NCBI GenBank assembly: GCA_029262115.1
Contig: JAJCZZ010000101.1
Coordinates: 62,001-126,000, forward strand
Source of the DNA: Gemmatimonadota bacterium
GTDB lineage: Bacteria > Gemmatimonadota > Gemmatimonadetes > Longimicrobiales > Gaopeijiaceae
DNA: 64,000 nucleotides
Reading direction: 5' to 3'
Below the pieces are notes generated by a model that worked only from the letters and a program-made list of their open reading frames with translations, had not been told where the DNA came from and made no database searches. This document shows, piece after piece, positions 27,407 to 36,289 of this stretch; the stretch's first letter is position 1, and each line of letters begins with the position of its first letter. The translations under genes and the position numbers were made by a program.

Positions 27407-27412
27407 TATAAT
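27407..27412 (+). promoter_or_regulatory. Consensus -10 element upstream of the AraC-like gene
   Basis: A perfect TATAAT stands about 50 bp before the proposed start at 27460, in a locally AT-rich patch (27375-27415). The matching -35 region is poor (TCTTAT at 17-bp spacing). This is probably the promoter that begins the accessory block 27460-32581. Confidence 0.45.
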
Positions 27413-27459
27413 CCGTATGGAAGCGGGCGTTGGGTCGGGAGGAGATTGCCGTCCCCGTT

Positions 27460-28302
27460 ATGGCAGGGGGGGCGGTGGTGTCAGGACACCAACTGACCAG
27501 GCGCCAGGAGCGGATGGCGATGATTGGTCCGGCGTTGCGCGGCGTCACGGTCGTTAGCCAGAGTGAGATTGGCGCCCGGGCGCTGAAAGCGTGCCTCGAG
27601 GGGCTCCGACCGGCCAGTCGTGGGTTCGAGATGCTCGAGACAACGCCGCCCATCGGGGCAGGGTGTCTCGTCCTCGACGGTGTCGAATCCGAGGATCTCG
27701 TCACCCGGGTTCCTCCAAAGCTCCGGCGATGGGACCTCGAGGACCGGTGCGTGATTGTCGCAAACTTGGATCCCAGCACCGCTCGTCTCCTGGTACGCGA
27801 GTGGTCGAGTGCTGTCGTCTGGCGTGACGAAGTCGACAAGCTGTTGAGGCAAGAGGTCGTCCGAATCATGCATCAAGGTACATGTCAAGAGATGCGGAGC
27901 TTGCTAGCCCGGCGTGTGGTGGATCGCCATCCGATCGTGGGGCGCGTGGCCGACGTGGTGTTCCTGGCCGAGCTCCCTCCTCAAAGGCTTGAAGCTGCCA
28001 CACGGGCGGCGGCTGCGTCCCGCAGGTCCGTACGCTCGGCTTGGCGCGAGGCGGGCCTCCCCGACCGCCCGGAGGCCCTGATCGACTGGGGCCTCCTGTG
28101 CCACCAACTCGACGGTGCGCGGCAAGGCCGGTCCCTTGCCGCTGTCGCCTCGCAGATAGGGTTGGAACCGTGGCGAATACAACGAGCGAGCAGGCGGCGG
28201 ACTGGCGGCTCGGCCGGGCGTCTCACGCCTCCATCGCTCCTCCAGATGTTCCATGCATGGCTCCATGACGACACGGACGCGGCTTCTGCCCTCGACCCGT
28301 GA
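27460..28302 (+). CDS. Uncharacterised protein with a C-terminal AraC-like helix-turn-helix
   Basis: About 280 residues. The last 70 contain SLAAVASQIGLEPWRIQRAS, which fits one HTH unit of AraC-type regulators, followed by RRTGGSAGRLTPPSLLQMFH. The N-terminal half (VTVVSQSEIGARALKACLEG and CVIVANLDPSTARLLVREW) looks like an alternating alpha/beta fold of a degenerate receiver domain, but the phosphorylated Asp and conserved Lys cannot be identified. It may control the lipoprotein/receptor cassette that follows on the same strand. GGGAGGAG lies about 15 bases before ATG 27460; a TTG at 27430 is the alternative start. Confidence 0.55.
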   Translation: MAGGAVVSGHQLTRRQERMAMIGPALRGVTVVSQSEIGARALKACLEGLRPASRGFEMLETTPPIGAGCLVLDGVESEDLVTRVPPKLRRWDLEDRCVIVANLDPSTARLLVREWSSAVVWRDEVDKLLRQEVVRIMHQGTCQEMRSLLARRVVDRHPIVGRVADVVFLAELPPQRLEAATRAAAASRRSVRSAWREAGLPDRPEALIDWGLLCHQLDGARQGRSLAAVASQIGLEPWRIQRASRRRTGGSAGRLTPPSLLQMFHAWLHDDTDAASALDP

Positions 28303-28438
28303 CACTTCTGCCCTTGAGTGTCGGGCGACGGGTCCACGTGATTGCTCCAGGGTGGCGAATCAACGGGCATGATTCTCCAGATCCGGCCGTCCGCGGGCCA
28401 CCCTCGGCCGGGTCCCGTGGAAGTGTAGGAGGAATATC

Positions 28439-29329
28439 GTGACAGCGCTGAGGAGCATCTCCATCATGGCCGTTCCGTTGACGTCTGCCGCGTGTCGGGA
28501 TGTGGCAGGACCCGAGACTGAGTGGCACCCTGACCCTGTTGTGGTTCGGCAGTCAACGGACATGAGCGATCAGGAACGCCTGGACCTGATCGCCTCCGCC
28601 GTTGCCAAAGGCGCTAGTGTCAGGAGCGTCCGCCAGCGACTCGCGGCCGCGAGTCGACAGTCCGCCGCCCCCGAAGGGAAGGTCTTTTTCCGAGACCTGA
28701 TCGCGGCGGACGGACAGGTCGCCGCGGGGTTCCAGGCCAAGCTGAGCGGGGTCGCTATGGAGACGTTGCTCCAAGGGCTGCCTCCGCTCGACTTCTATAT
28801 CGCCCGCGCCTCCGATCGCCGGACTTGGGACGGCGCGGGGCCACGTGTAGCGGTGATCGCAGTTCTCGATCCCGATCAAGGAATCGGAACCGCATACTTC
28901 TCAGACGGCACGAGTGAGGTCACCACGGACCCGAACGCGATCATCGCTGACGCACTGATCGCGATTCATCCGACCGAACGGGCTCAGCATACGCAACTCG
29001 CCTCGATGCTCACCCCTTCGATCGGGAGTCAGATCTACGGAACGGACGACAAGAGTACGAGCCCGCTTCCGCAGGAAGCCGTTCCGCTTCGAGACGGCTT
29101 CCGCGTGAATGCCGCTTGCGAGGAGGGCTCGGAAACCTGCGGTGGTGGGGGGGAGGTAGCTACGCCATCTCCCGAGTCGAGAACTTCGAAGTCAACTTTG
29201 GAGACTGGATCGGCACGGCTGAGGTCGAGTTTCGCGCCAACGCCTATTGCGGGTCGGATTTCATGGCGTCGGGTCTTTTCCGGCAGGACGACGTTGAGAT
29301 GTATGTCAGGTACGCAGGCGGCACTTTGA
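28439..29329 (+). CDS. Putative secreted lipoprotein, upstream frame of a frameshifted gene
   Basis: The gene starts at GTG 28439 with an excellent AGGAGGA site at 28427-28433. A signal with lipobox (MAVPLTSAAC) is followed by helical and mixed sequence without a known domain. From about 29147 a run of seven G residues interrupts the frame: the real protein most likely continues in the frame that ends at 29523, because the residues encoded here after the G-run are serine/arginine-rich shadow sequence while the other frame encodes well-formed beta-strands. One more G would join them. Function unknown; first gene of a three-gene exported cassette. Confidence 0.65.
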   Translation: MTALRSISIMAVPLTSAACRDVAGPETEWHPDPVVVRQSTDMSDQERLDLIASAVAKGASVRSVRQRLAAASRQSAAPEGKVFFRDLIAADGQVAAGFQAKLSGVAMETLLQGLPPLDFYIARASDRRTWDGAGPRVAVIAVLDPDQGIGTAYFSDGTSEVTTDPNAIIADALIAIHPTERAQHTQLASMLTPSIGSQIYGTDDKSTSPLPQEAVPLRDGFRVNAACEEGSETCGGGGEVATPSPESRTSKSTLETGSARLRSSFAPTPIAGRISWRRVFSGRTTLRCMSGTQAAL

Positions 29330-29523
29330 TCGCGGGGTTTGCACCGTCCCAATGCTACGGCGGCCGACTCGAAGTCAAATTGTGGGAGACGGACCCTCTC
29401 GGCGGCGACGACTATTTCGGCAGCGCTACGTGGGAGAACGGCGAGAGTGGGTACGGTAAGTACTTCGTATTCTTCGATCCCAACGCCTTTGCCGCGATGA
29501 ACTGGACGTACGTTCCCGGCTGA
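29116..29523 (+). CDS. Downstream frame of the frameshifted lipoprotein gene
   Basis: This frame carries the C-terminal part of the protein starting upstream at 28439. After the G7 run (29147-29153) it encodes a compact beta-rich domain (FEVNFGDWIGTAEVEFRANA, YVRYAGGTLIAGF, EVKLWETDPLGGDDYF) reminiscent of small Ig-like or C2-like secreted domains. It has no signal peptide or good ribosome site of its own, so it is probably produced only by frameshifting or slippage, or the G-run length in the assembly is wrong. Its TGA overlaps the ATG of the next gene (TGATG). Confidence 0.6.
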   Translation: MRGGLGNLRWWGGGSYAISRVENFEVNFGDWIGTAEVEFRANAYCGSDFMASGLFRQDDVEMYVRYAGGTLIAGFAPSQCYGGRLEVKLWETDPLGGDDYFGSATWENGESGYGKYFVFFDPNAFAAMNWTYVPG

Positions 29524-31760
29524 TGCAATACCTGAGTCGTCCTCTCACGGTGAGCGCCATCGTCTTGGCCACGATGGCAGCGCCGCTCATCCCAGGTCTG
29601 CGCCCCGATCTCGGGGCGCAGACGCTCACATTTGTGATTGTCGATGAAGAGTCCACACTCCCGTTGGGAGGGGCGACCGCGACTGTCGGCGCGACCGTGG
29701 CCGTTTCCGACGAGGAGGGTGTTGTCACCATCAGGGGAGGCGTTGGCGTTAGCGGCGACATCGTCCTCGCACGCCTTGGGTATGTCACCCGGGTGCTCGC
29801 TTTGCAGGCGATGACAGAGGGACAAGTCGTGCCGTTGACGAGGTCGCCGATCCCTCTTCCGGGTCTTACCATCGGTGCCACAGCAGGTCCACTGCAGATT
29901 GGCCGGCTCGGCTCGCGCGCCATAGAATCGCCACGGCTGGAAACTCCACCCGGCGGCCTGCTGTCCGACCCGATCGGAAGTCTGGACCAACTGGGCATAG
30001 CTGCGCGAGTCAATGACTTCACGGCTCTGCCGGTCGTTCGCGCTGGCAGATGGGACCAGGACCAACTCCTCCTTGGGAGTGTGCGAGTCTGGGCACCGTT
30101 CCATGGGCTCGGAGTGAGCAGCGTCGCTACGCCGGGCGGAGCCTCCGGCCTCGTCATCGGGAGTGCGTTGCCGGGTATAGGAAACGTCAACACCACCGGC
30201 ACCGTTATCGCGATTACGCCACGCCTCCAGCCCGGGGGGCTTTGGGTACGTGGCTCCGCCAGCCTCGCCGATGCTGCGCTCTCCGCGGGAGGGTCCGCGC
30301 CATTTGGACACGCCCTGGCTTGGGTCGCTACCGCAGACCGATCGATCGACTCGGGAGCCGTTGGGGCCCTGCTGGCGGGCGACCTCCCCTTCACGTATTG
30401 GTCCCTCGCGTCCCATCTCGGCGGAAATCTGTCGGCCGACAGTCGCCTGCAGTTGTCCTTCTTCTTGTCCAGGGATTCTACGGCGTTCCGAGCGGCAAGG
30501 CTGAGCGAAGACCTCTCCAGTACGTGGCACTCGCTGGGGGTCGGTGGGTCGTATGTCGTATCTCTGTCGGATGTGACGAGCCTGGCGCTAGGACTCAGGG
30601 GTAGCCGGTATGGCGCGAACGTAGCCCGCAGCAGTCGCGAAGGCACCGCGCTGGGCGTCGAAAACTCCTTGCTCGACCTTGAGATGTCCGCCCAGGTGGC
30701 ACACGATAGCAGGGTCGGGATCGTGCGGGGTCATCTATTAGCAACTCGCCTTGGGACCGACCTCGAGGATCGACCGAGTAGGACAAGAGGCCTGCAGAGT
30801 CGGTCCGCCGACGTCACGGTTATGGGGGCAGGCCTGTCACTTGATGCGGCGGTGGGTGAGTGGGAGTGGTCCTTGGGCGCACGCGCCGACGCTTCAGCGG
30901 ATCAGTGGGCCTTCCAGCCGCAGCTCGAGATCGCACGGCCGATTGGCCGGCACTGGCGGGCACAGGCCGCTTTCGGGCGGGCGTCCCAGTGGGTGTCCGC
31001 GATCAATGCGGACCAGATTGTTCCACAAGCACCACTGTGGTGGGTCCACGACGCACAGTTCAGGTGGGCCACTTCCTGGAACGGATCGCTCGCGGTACTT
31101 GGACGGACCGGCGACGTCGGGCGCCTCAGCTTTGAAACCTTTATGAGGCGCCTTCGCAACCTGCCCAGGGCTGCGACCCAGGCGGCTGTGGAAGGCCCAG
31201 TGGGGTTGAGGGCTTGGTCCGGCGGTTTGGGTGTTGATGTCGTCTTGCCTGAGGTGGGCCCTGGCACGTTCCACTGGAACCATACATGGGCGAAAGCCAC
31301 CTTCGGGACTGACGAGTCACTGCCCCCGTGGGACATTCGACACGCCGGCCAGGTAACCTACGGCCTCCGCGTCGGTTCGTGGTCTCCTGCTGTTTCTTGG
31401 ACGTATGCGACCGGGCGACCGGTGCCCTTGCCGCTCGGGCTCTTCCAAGGTCTGGAGATCGACGCCCTGACTGGCGACCTCCGGTACACCGGTCTCTACA
31501 TGGTCTTCACCGATGAGACTGCTCGGCTCCCCGCGTATCTGCGCTTCGACGCATCTATGCAGCGAACGATGCAGGTCGGCCGGCTTCAGGCTGAGTTCGT
31601 GGTCCGTGGAGTCAATCTCATGAATCGCTCCAACCCGCTGTTCTTTCAACTAGGAAACTCAACTCTCGGCAACGCCGACGGGGCCCAACGATATATACCG
31701 GTGCCGCAGCTTCCGCGCTCGCTGGTAGCGGAACTGAGGGCCACCTGGGAGAGACGATGA
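29523..31760 (+). CDS. TonB-dependent-receptor-like outer membrane protein
   Basis: A 745-residue exported protein. After the signal (ends near LGAQ, residue 33) comes a carboxypeptidase-regulatory-like beta-sandwich (FVIVDEESTLPLGGATATV, IVLARLGYVTRVL). A plug-like domain follows (ALPVVRAGRWDQDQLLLGSV, VRVWAPFHGLGVSSVATPGG) and then about 500 residues of alternating strands ending in an aromatic-rich C-terminus, as in outer-membrane barrels. No TonB box is obvious and the barrel is shorter than in most receptors. The start overlaps the upstream stop and the stop overlaps the downstream lipoprotein start, so the three genes are translationally coupled. Confidence 0.7.
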   Translation: MQYLSRPLTVSAIVLATMAAPLIPGLRPDLGAQTLTFVIVDEESTLPLGGATATVGATVAVSDEEGVVTIRGGVGVSGDIVLARLGYVTRVLALQAMTEGQVVPLTRSPIPLPGLTIGATAGPLQIGRLGSRAIESPRLETPPGGLLSDPIGSLDQLGIAARVNDFTALPVVRAGRWDQDQLLLGSVRVWAPFHGLGVSSVATPGGASGLVIGSALPGIGNVNTTGTVIAITPRLQPGGLWVRGSASLADAALSAGGSAPFGHALAWVATADRSIDSGAVGALLAGDLPFTYWSLASHLGGNLSADSRLQLSFFLSRDSTAFRAARLSEDLSSTWHSLGVGGSYVVSLSDVTSLALGLRGSRYGANVARSSREGTALGVENSLLDLEMSAQVAHDSRVGIVRGHLLATRLGTDLEDRPSRTRGLQSRSADVTVMGAGLSLDAAVGEWEWSLGARADASADQWAFQPQLEIARPIGRHWRAQAAFGRASQWVSAINADQIVPQAPLWWVHDAQFRWATSWNGSLAVLGRTGDVGRLSFETFMRRLRNLPRAATQAAVEGPVGLRAWSGGLGVDVVLPEVGPGTFHWNHTWAKATFGTDESLPPWDIRHAGQVTYGLRVGSWSPAVSWTYATGRPVPLPLGLFQGLEIDALTGDLRYTGLYMVFTDETARLPAYLRFDASMQRTMQVGRLQAEFVVRGVNLMNRSNPLFFQLGNSTLGNADGAQRYIPVPQLPRSLVAELRATWERR

Positions 31761-32581
31761 TCCGAAGGAGTGCTTCGGTCCTGTTACTCACGCTCGGGGT
31801 CGGGTGTGGGGCTGAGTCGCCGCTGGAACCGGGCGGAGGCATAGCGATTCTCGCTGTGGTTGATCCGTCCAGCGAGGTCTTGCTTGTCGAAATCCGCGGA
31901 CTTGGGCTCGCAACTGCCGAAGCCGAGGTCGTTCTCGAGCGCTACCGCGACGGAGTCAAAACCGTCGCGTTCGGTACTTTGAGAGCGCCAGGTGAGTTCT
32001 TTTGCGGTCCGTATGGTGGCGGCGCCTTCGTCGGGTCTCTCTCCTGCTTCGCTATTCAGCATCCGGTTGCACCGGGCGACAGCGTCGCGCTGTCCGTTTC
32101 GACCCACTCCCTTTTCGCAAGCGGATCGACAACCGTCCCCGGATCCATGCGCGTTTCTGCTGTCCGGAGTGGGCCCGACTCGATGACCGTGGCGTGGACC
32201 CGTAGTGCGGGTGCGGGCGGGTACGTGGTGTCACTGCGTCGGGAGGGATGCCTCGATGGCGACGATTGTCGGACACCCTTGACGTCGATCGTTCGCGACA
32301 CTGTGGCGGTGGTAGGGTCGCCCCCTCAGGCGGCACCAGAGACCTTGATTCTCGATGTGACCGCTTTCGACCCGCACCTCGTGGAGTTCGTAGAGTCGGG
32401 GGCCCCGGGCGGTCTTCTCGCCGTTCTCCCCATTTCTTCGATTCGCGGTGGTTGGGGGGTCGTCGGCTCGACGGTTACGGCTTCTACATCCCTCGCCGAA
32501 GTCCTGAAGTCCTGTTACGTGGAGTACGGGGGCAACGTGCAATCGGGTGCGGCGTGTGGGTCGGTTCGTCGGGTACCGTGA
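31757..32581 (+). CDS. Putative cell-surface lipoprotein downstream of the receptor-like gene
   Basis: A 274-residue protein with a clear lipoprotein signal (SASVLLLTLGVGC followed by G). The mature part is beta-rich and looks like two Ig/fibronectin-like domains: about residues 30-130 with YRDGVKTVAFGTL, and 130-240 with SMRVSAVRSGPDSMTVAWT and a GYVVSLRR strand. No catalytic motif is seen. Position after a TonB-receptor-like gene recalls the receptor plus DUF4249-type lipoprotein pairs of Bacteroidota, where the lipoprotein caps the receptor. The ATG overlaps the receptor stop codon (ATGA). Confidence 0.65.
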   Translation: MIRRSASVLLLTLGVGCGAESPLEPGGGIAILAVVDPSSEVLLVEIRGLGLATAEAEVVLERYRDGVKTVAFGTLRAPGEFFCGPYGGGAFVGSLSCFAIQHPVAPGDSVALSVSTHSLFASGSTTVPGSMRVSAVRSGPDSMTVAWTRSAGAGGYVVSLRREGCLDGDDCRTPLTSIVRDTVAVVGSPPQAAPETLILDVTAFDPHLVEFVESGAPGGLLAVLPISSIRGGWGVVGSTVTASTSLAEVLKSCYVEYGGNVQSGAACGSVRRVP

Positions 32582-32757
32582 GACCTGATACGGCAGGTCG
32601 GTTGACAGTTTGGAAATTTGCCCTGGCGCTTGGCCACGCCGTAGACTGATCCATCGGCGGCGACGGGCTCCTGCGCGCGCGCCCGCCCGACCGTGCCGTA
32701 CGTCTCGCGCCTCCGACGGAGCGTGGCTCTCCCTGCCACGTCGGACTCGTACGGCCC

Positions 32758-32763
32758 AGGAGG
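32758..32763 (+). promoter_or_regulatory. Strong Shine-Dalgarno site for the dCache gene
   Basis: AGGAGG ends six bases before ATG 32770 and fixes that start. The preceding 180 bases after the lipoprotein stop hold no gene, so the promoter of the sensor gene should be there. Confidence 0.6.
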
Positions 32764-32769
32764 ATTGCG

Positions 32770-33747
32770 ATGCGCGCCGCCACCCGCACTCAGATCCGAC
32801 TTCTCGTGTTGGTGTTCCTTGCGTTTCTCCCGGCCGTGCTGCTGTACGGCTTCGCGAGGGCGACCCTCGAAGGGCGTGAACAGGAGCGCCAGGAGCAGGA
32901 GCTTCGCCAGCTCGCCCGGATCACGTACTTTGAGTACGGTCGCCTCATCAGCCGGAGCGAACAGCTCCTGGCCGTGCTCAGTGAGTTCCCGGAGATCCGC
33001 GAGGGCGCCAATCCGGCCTGCTCGACGAGGCTGGCGAGCGTGCTGCGGCACATGCCGGAGTACACGACCATCACGTTGATCGGGGGCGACGGCTACCTCG
33101 CATGCGGATCGCTCACGCCGGAGGGCGACCTGTACCTCGGCGATCGGTCCTACTATCTGCTGGCCACCACGGTCAATCGCTTCAGCGTCGGTGAATACGC
33201 GGTCGGCCGTATCACCGGAAAGCCGACGGTCGGCGTCGCCTATCCCATCGTAGAGGAAGAAGAGCGCAGCATATCCAAGGTCCTGGCGGCCTCTATCGAC
33301 CTGTCGAGCCTCGGTGCCGTAGTGCCCGGGGTCGACTTCCCGTCCCATGGCACCCTCACGGTCCTCGACCGGAAGGGGACCGTCCTGGTGCGCGCCTCGG
33401 CGAACCCGAACCCGCTCGGTCCGGACACGGTCGGGTCGATGGCGCCCGAGTCCTTCGCGGACCTGGGCGCTGCCGGTGGATCGGTTGCGTCGCCGTCGTT
33501 GATCACGGCCACGGACCTCGACGGGGTGGACCGCGTGTTCGCGGTCGTGCCGCTGCACACTGGTCGTGCCGTGAGCGGCTACATCCTGGTCGGAAAGGAC
33601 GAAGCCATGGTACTCGACGAGATCCGAGCCGGGTCGGACCGCGAGCTTCAGCTGTTGGGGTTCGGCGGACTCGCGGTCATCCTGCTCGCGTGGCTCTTCG
33701 GCCACTACGGACTGGTCCGTGAGGCCCGAGAGGAGCAGCCCGCCTAG
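32770..33747 (+). CDS. Membrane dCache (PDC) sensor protein without an output domain
   Basis: A 325-residue protein with an N-terminal membrane helix (LLVLVFLAFLPAVLLYGFA), a periplasmic double-Cache domain (about residues 40-285; YTTITLIGGDGYLACGS, YLGDRSYYLLATTVNRFSVG, RITGKPTVGVAYPIV) and a second membrane helix (LLGFGGLAVILLAWLFGHYG), after which only about a dozen residues follow. dCache domains bind amino acids and other small molecules for chemoreceptors, kinases and cyclases. No kinase, HAMP or GGDEF domain is fused or encoded nearby, so this is an orphan sensor that may partner another protein. Confidence 0.75.
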   Translation: MRAATRTQIRLLVLVFLAFLPAVLLYGFARATLEGREQERQEQELRQLARITYFEYGRLISRSEQLLAVLSEFPEIREGANPACSTRLASVLRHMPEYTTITLIGGDGYLACGSLTPEGDLYLGDRSYYLLATTVNRFSVGEYAVGRITGKPTVGVAYPIVEEEERSISKVLAASIDLSSLGAVVPGVDFPSHGTLTVLDRKGTVLVRASANPNPLGPDTVGSMAPESFADLGAAGGSVASPSLITATDLDGVDRVFAVVPLHTGRAVSGYILVGKDEAMVLDEIRAGSDRELQLLGFGGLAVILLAWLFGHYGLVREAREEQPA

Positions 33748-33767
33748 ACCGGGCGAACTGTCGCGCG

Positions 33768-35075
33768 TCAGCCCCCCACCGCCCACCACACTCCCACGGC
33801 CAGGATCACGCCGGGGAGTACGAAACGGATCCAGACGTGGAGGAAGCGGTGCAGGGGGCCGGGCGCACCGGATGCCAATTGCTGGAGCGCACGGCCTCGG
33901 TCGAGGGACCACCCGAATGTGACGGCGGCGACCAGCGCGCCGAGCGTCTGCATGCCCGAACCGAACGTCAGGTCCCACGGAACGAAGATCTCCATATTCA
34001 CCATCGGGGGGATGGCGAGAAGGAGGACGGCAGCGGCCATGATGCGGATGGCGCCTCGGCGGGAGAGGCCGGTGTTGTCGTCGAGGCCGGCCACCAGCAC
34101 CTCGAAGGCGGCCACCGCCGAGAGGAAAGCCGCCCCGCTGAGCGACACGAAGAAGACCGCGCCCACGACCCATCCACCCGGCACGCGACCGAGCACCTCG
34201 GGGAGGGTCGAGAAGAGCAGGCCCGGACCGCTACCCGGCTCCATCCCCAGGGCAAAAACAGCGGGTACAACGGCTAGACCGGCGAGCAGTCCGGCCAGCG
34301 TGTCGCCCAGCACGGTGAACACGGCCCCCGTTCCAAGTCGCTCGTCCTCGTCGAGGTACGACCCGTAGACCACCATGAACGTCCCCCCGAGCGCCAGGGA
34401 GAAGACGACCTGGCTGACCGCGGCGATCGCGACGTCGGGCGTCAATCCGGCGGGGTCGAAGTCGAGCAGCCACCGGACGCCGGAGCCGGCACCCGGGAGG
34501 GTCAGAGAGCGCACCACCAGGACGAGTAGCCCGACGAACAGAAGCGGCGTGAGCACCGCGCTGACACGCTCGATGCCGCTTCGCAGGCCGCGTAGGAGCA
34601 CGGCGACGCAACCCCCGACCACCGCCACCGTGAAGATCGCTTGGAGCATCAACGAACGGGGGTCGACGCCGGTGTTCGGCGGGAGGATCCAGGCACCGAC
34701 CAACCGCCCCCCGAACGGTGTGCTCAGCTCCGCCGCGGCGTGCCACACGACCCAACCGATGACGTTCACGTAATACGCGGTGGCTGCGGTCACGACCACG
34801 AAGAAGAACCGTCCGACGTGCCGACCTCCAGGGAGGTCGGCCCGCTCGAACGCGCCGACCGTTCCTCGTCGGGTGGCGCGGCCCAGCGCCCACTCGGCCA
34901 TCAAGGCCGGGACGCCGACTGCCAGAGCCGCCAGAAGATACACCAACAAAAAGGCGGCCCCACCGTAACTTCCGACCATGTACGGGAAGCGCCATACGTT
35001 CCCGAGGCCGACGGCCACGCCGACCATGCTGAGGACCATCCCGAGCCGTGAGGCGAAGTGCTCCCGCTCGGTCAC
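33768..35075 (-). CDS. Sodium-dependent neurotransmitter-symporter family transporter
   Basis: A 435-residue NSS (SNF) family transporter with about 11 membrane helices. The hallmark first helix GVAVGLGNVWRFPYMVGSYG, including the unwound GNxWRFPY region, is intact, as is the NSS helix 6 region (AAVSQVVFSLALGGTFMVVY) that binds sodium and substrate. Bacterial members such as LeuT and TnaT import leucine, tryptophan or other amino acids with sodium. It follows a class V PLP enzyme by 34 bp and belongs to a leftward catabolic run, so the cargo is probably the amino acid that the run degrades. Confidence 0.88.
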   Translation of the reverse strand: MTEREHFASRLGMVLSMVGVAVGLGNVWRFPYMVGSYGGAAFLLVYLLAALAVGVPALMAEWALGRATRRGTVGAFERADLPGGRHVGRFFFVVVTAATAYYVNVIGWVVWHAAAELSTPFGGRLVGAWILPPNTGVDPRSLMLQAIFTVAVVGGCVAVLLRGLRSGIERVSAVLTPLLFVGLLVLVVRSLTLPGAGSGVRWLLDFDPAGLTPDVAIAAVSQVVFSLALGGTFMVVYGSYLDEDERLGTGAVFTVLGDTLAGLLAGLAVVPAVFALGMEPGSGPGLLFSTLPEVLGRVPGGWVVGAVFFVSLSGAAFLSAVAAFEVLVAGLDDNTGLSRRGAIRIMAAAVLLLAIPPMVNMEIFVPWDLTFGSGMQTLGALVAAVTFGWSLDRGRALQQLASGAPGPLHRFLHVWIRFVLPGVILAVGVWWAVGG

Positions 35076-35109
35076 ACCGCTCCGGCGCTCCGAGGCACCG
35101 ACGCCGGCC

Positions 35110-36282
35110 TCATCCCACCGCCTCCGCGAGCAGATCCAGTGCGCGGTCGACGTCGTCCAGTGTCGAATGGTAGTGCGGGGCCAACCGGATGGCGGGCCCC
35201 CGGGCGGAGGGCAGCACCCCGCGGGCTCGCATGAACGTCTCGACCGCGTGGGAGTCGGCCACCCGGAAGGCTACGGTCGGGGCCCGGTTGGACGGGTCGT
35301 CCGGACCGAGGAGATCCAGGCCTCGATCCAGACCCCCGGTGATGAGGCGACCCGCCAGGGTCTTCGTCCACTGGCCGATCGGTTCAAGGCCCGTCTCGAG
35401 AAGCAGGTCCATACCCGCCCTGGCGATGTAGGCTGGGAGGATGGGCGGCGTGCCGCTGTCGAAGCGACGGGCGCCGACGCCCCAGTCGAGGGCACGGGAG
35501 CGGTGGTTGTCGAAGGCGAACGGGTCCGCCCGCCCGAACCAGCCGGTCACCGCAGGGTCCATCGTTTCGGCGATTTCCCTGCGAACGTAGAGAAAGGCGA
35601 TGCCCGGAATTCCCATCAGGAACTTGAGGTTTCCCGAGGCCAGCATGTCGATCCCGGCCGCCTTCACGTCCAGCGGGCGGGTGCCCAGCGACTGATACGC
35701 GTCCACGTAGGTCAGGACGCCGGCATGGCGCGCGGCGTTCGCGACCCGCTCGAGATCCAGGAGTGCCCCGGTCTGGTAGTATCCGTGCGCGGCCGAGAGG
35801 AGGAGCACGTCGTCGTCCAGGGCCGTCTCGACCGCTTCCTCGTGAACGCGCCCAGCGACGGGGTCGACCGGAATCCAGCGAAGCGGGGTCCCCCGCGCCT
35901 CCCTCGCTTTCCACACATGGGCGACCGTTGGGAACTCCGCCTCTGTCAGGGCGACGGTCCTCCTTCCGGCCCGTTCCGCCAACCTGTCCACACACGAAGC
36001 CACGGCGGCCGTGGCGTGGGACACCGAAGAGAAGACACCGACCTCGTCGGCCTCGGCCCCGATCAGCCGGGCGAAGCTCGCGCGGGCGGCCTCCACCTCG
36101 CTGATCCAGACGTCCCAGTCCATGCCGTCGCCGTTCCACGAATCGAGGTAGCGTTCCGCGGCGGCTCGCGTCTCATCCGTCTGCGGGGCCTGGGAGCAGT
36201 GATTCATGGGCACGACCGACTTCACGAGCGGAATGCGTTCCCGCAGGCGGGTCAGGTCGTAGGGAGGCCGCGCGAGCGTCAC
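35110..36282 (-). CDS. Class V aminotransferase-fold PLP enzyme (kynureninase/cysteine-desulfurase-like)
   Basis: A 390-residue fold-type I PLP enzyme of the aminotransferase class V family. The PLP lysine is in LASGNLKFLMGIPG, and the cofactor-ring Asp is in VLTYVDAYQSLGT; LLSAAHGYYQTG supplies another family block. Class V includes kynureninase, cysteine desulfurase and isopenicillin epimerase-like enzymes; the sequence is not close enough to any one for a firm call. Seven bases separate it from the upstream cyclase-family hydrolase. With a cyclase (kynurenine-formamidase-like) and an NSS transporter beside it, a kynureninase-like role is a reasonable guess. Confidence 0.8.
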   Translation of the reverse strand: MTLARPPYDLTRLRERIPLVKSVVPMNHCSQAPQTDETRAAAERYLDSWNGDGMDWDVWISEVEAARASFARLIGAEADEVGVFSSVSHATAAVASCVDRLAERAGRRTVALTEAEFPTVAHVWKAREARGTPLRWIPVDPVAGRVHEEAVETALDDDVLLLSAAHGYYQTGALLDLERVANAARHAGVLTYVDAYQSLGTRPLDVKAAGIDMLASGNLKFLMGIPGIAFLYVRREIAETMDPAVTGWFGRADPFAFDNHRSRALDWGVGARRFDSGTPPILPAYIARAGMDLLLETGLEPIGQWTKTLAGRLITGGLDRGLDLLGPDDPSNRAPTVAFRVADSHAVETFMRARGVLPSARGPAIRLAPHYHSTLDDVDRALDLLAEAVG

Positions 36283-36289
36283 GCCGTCC

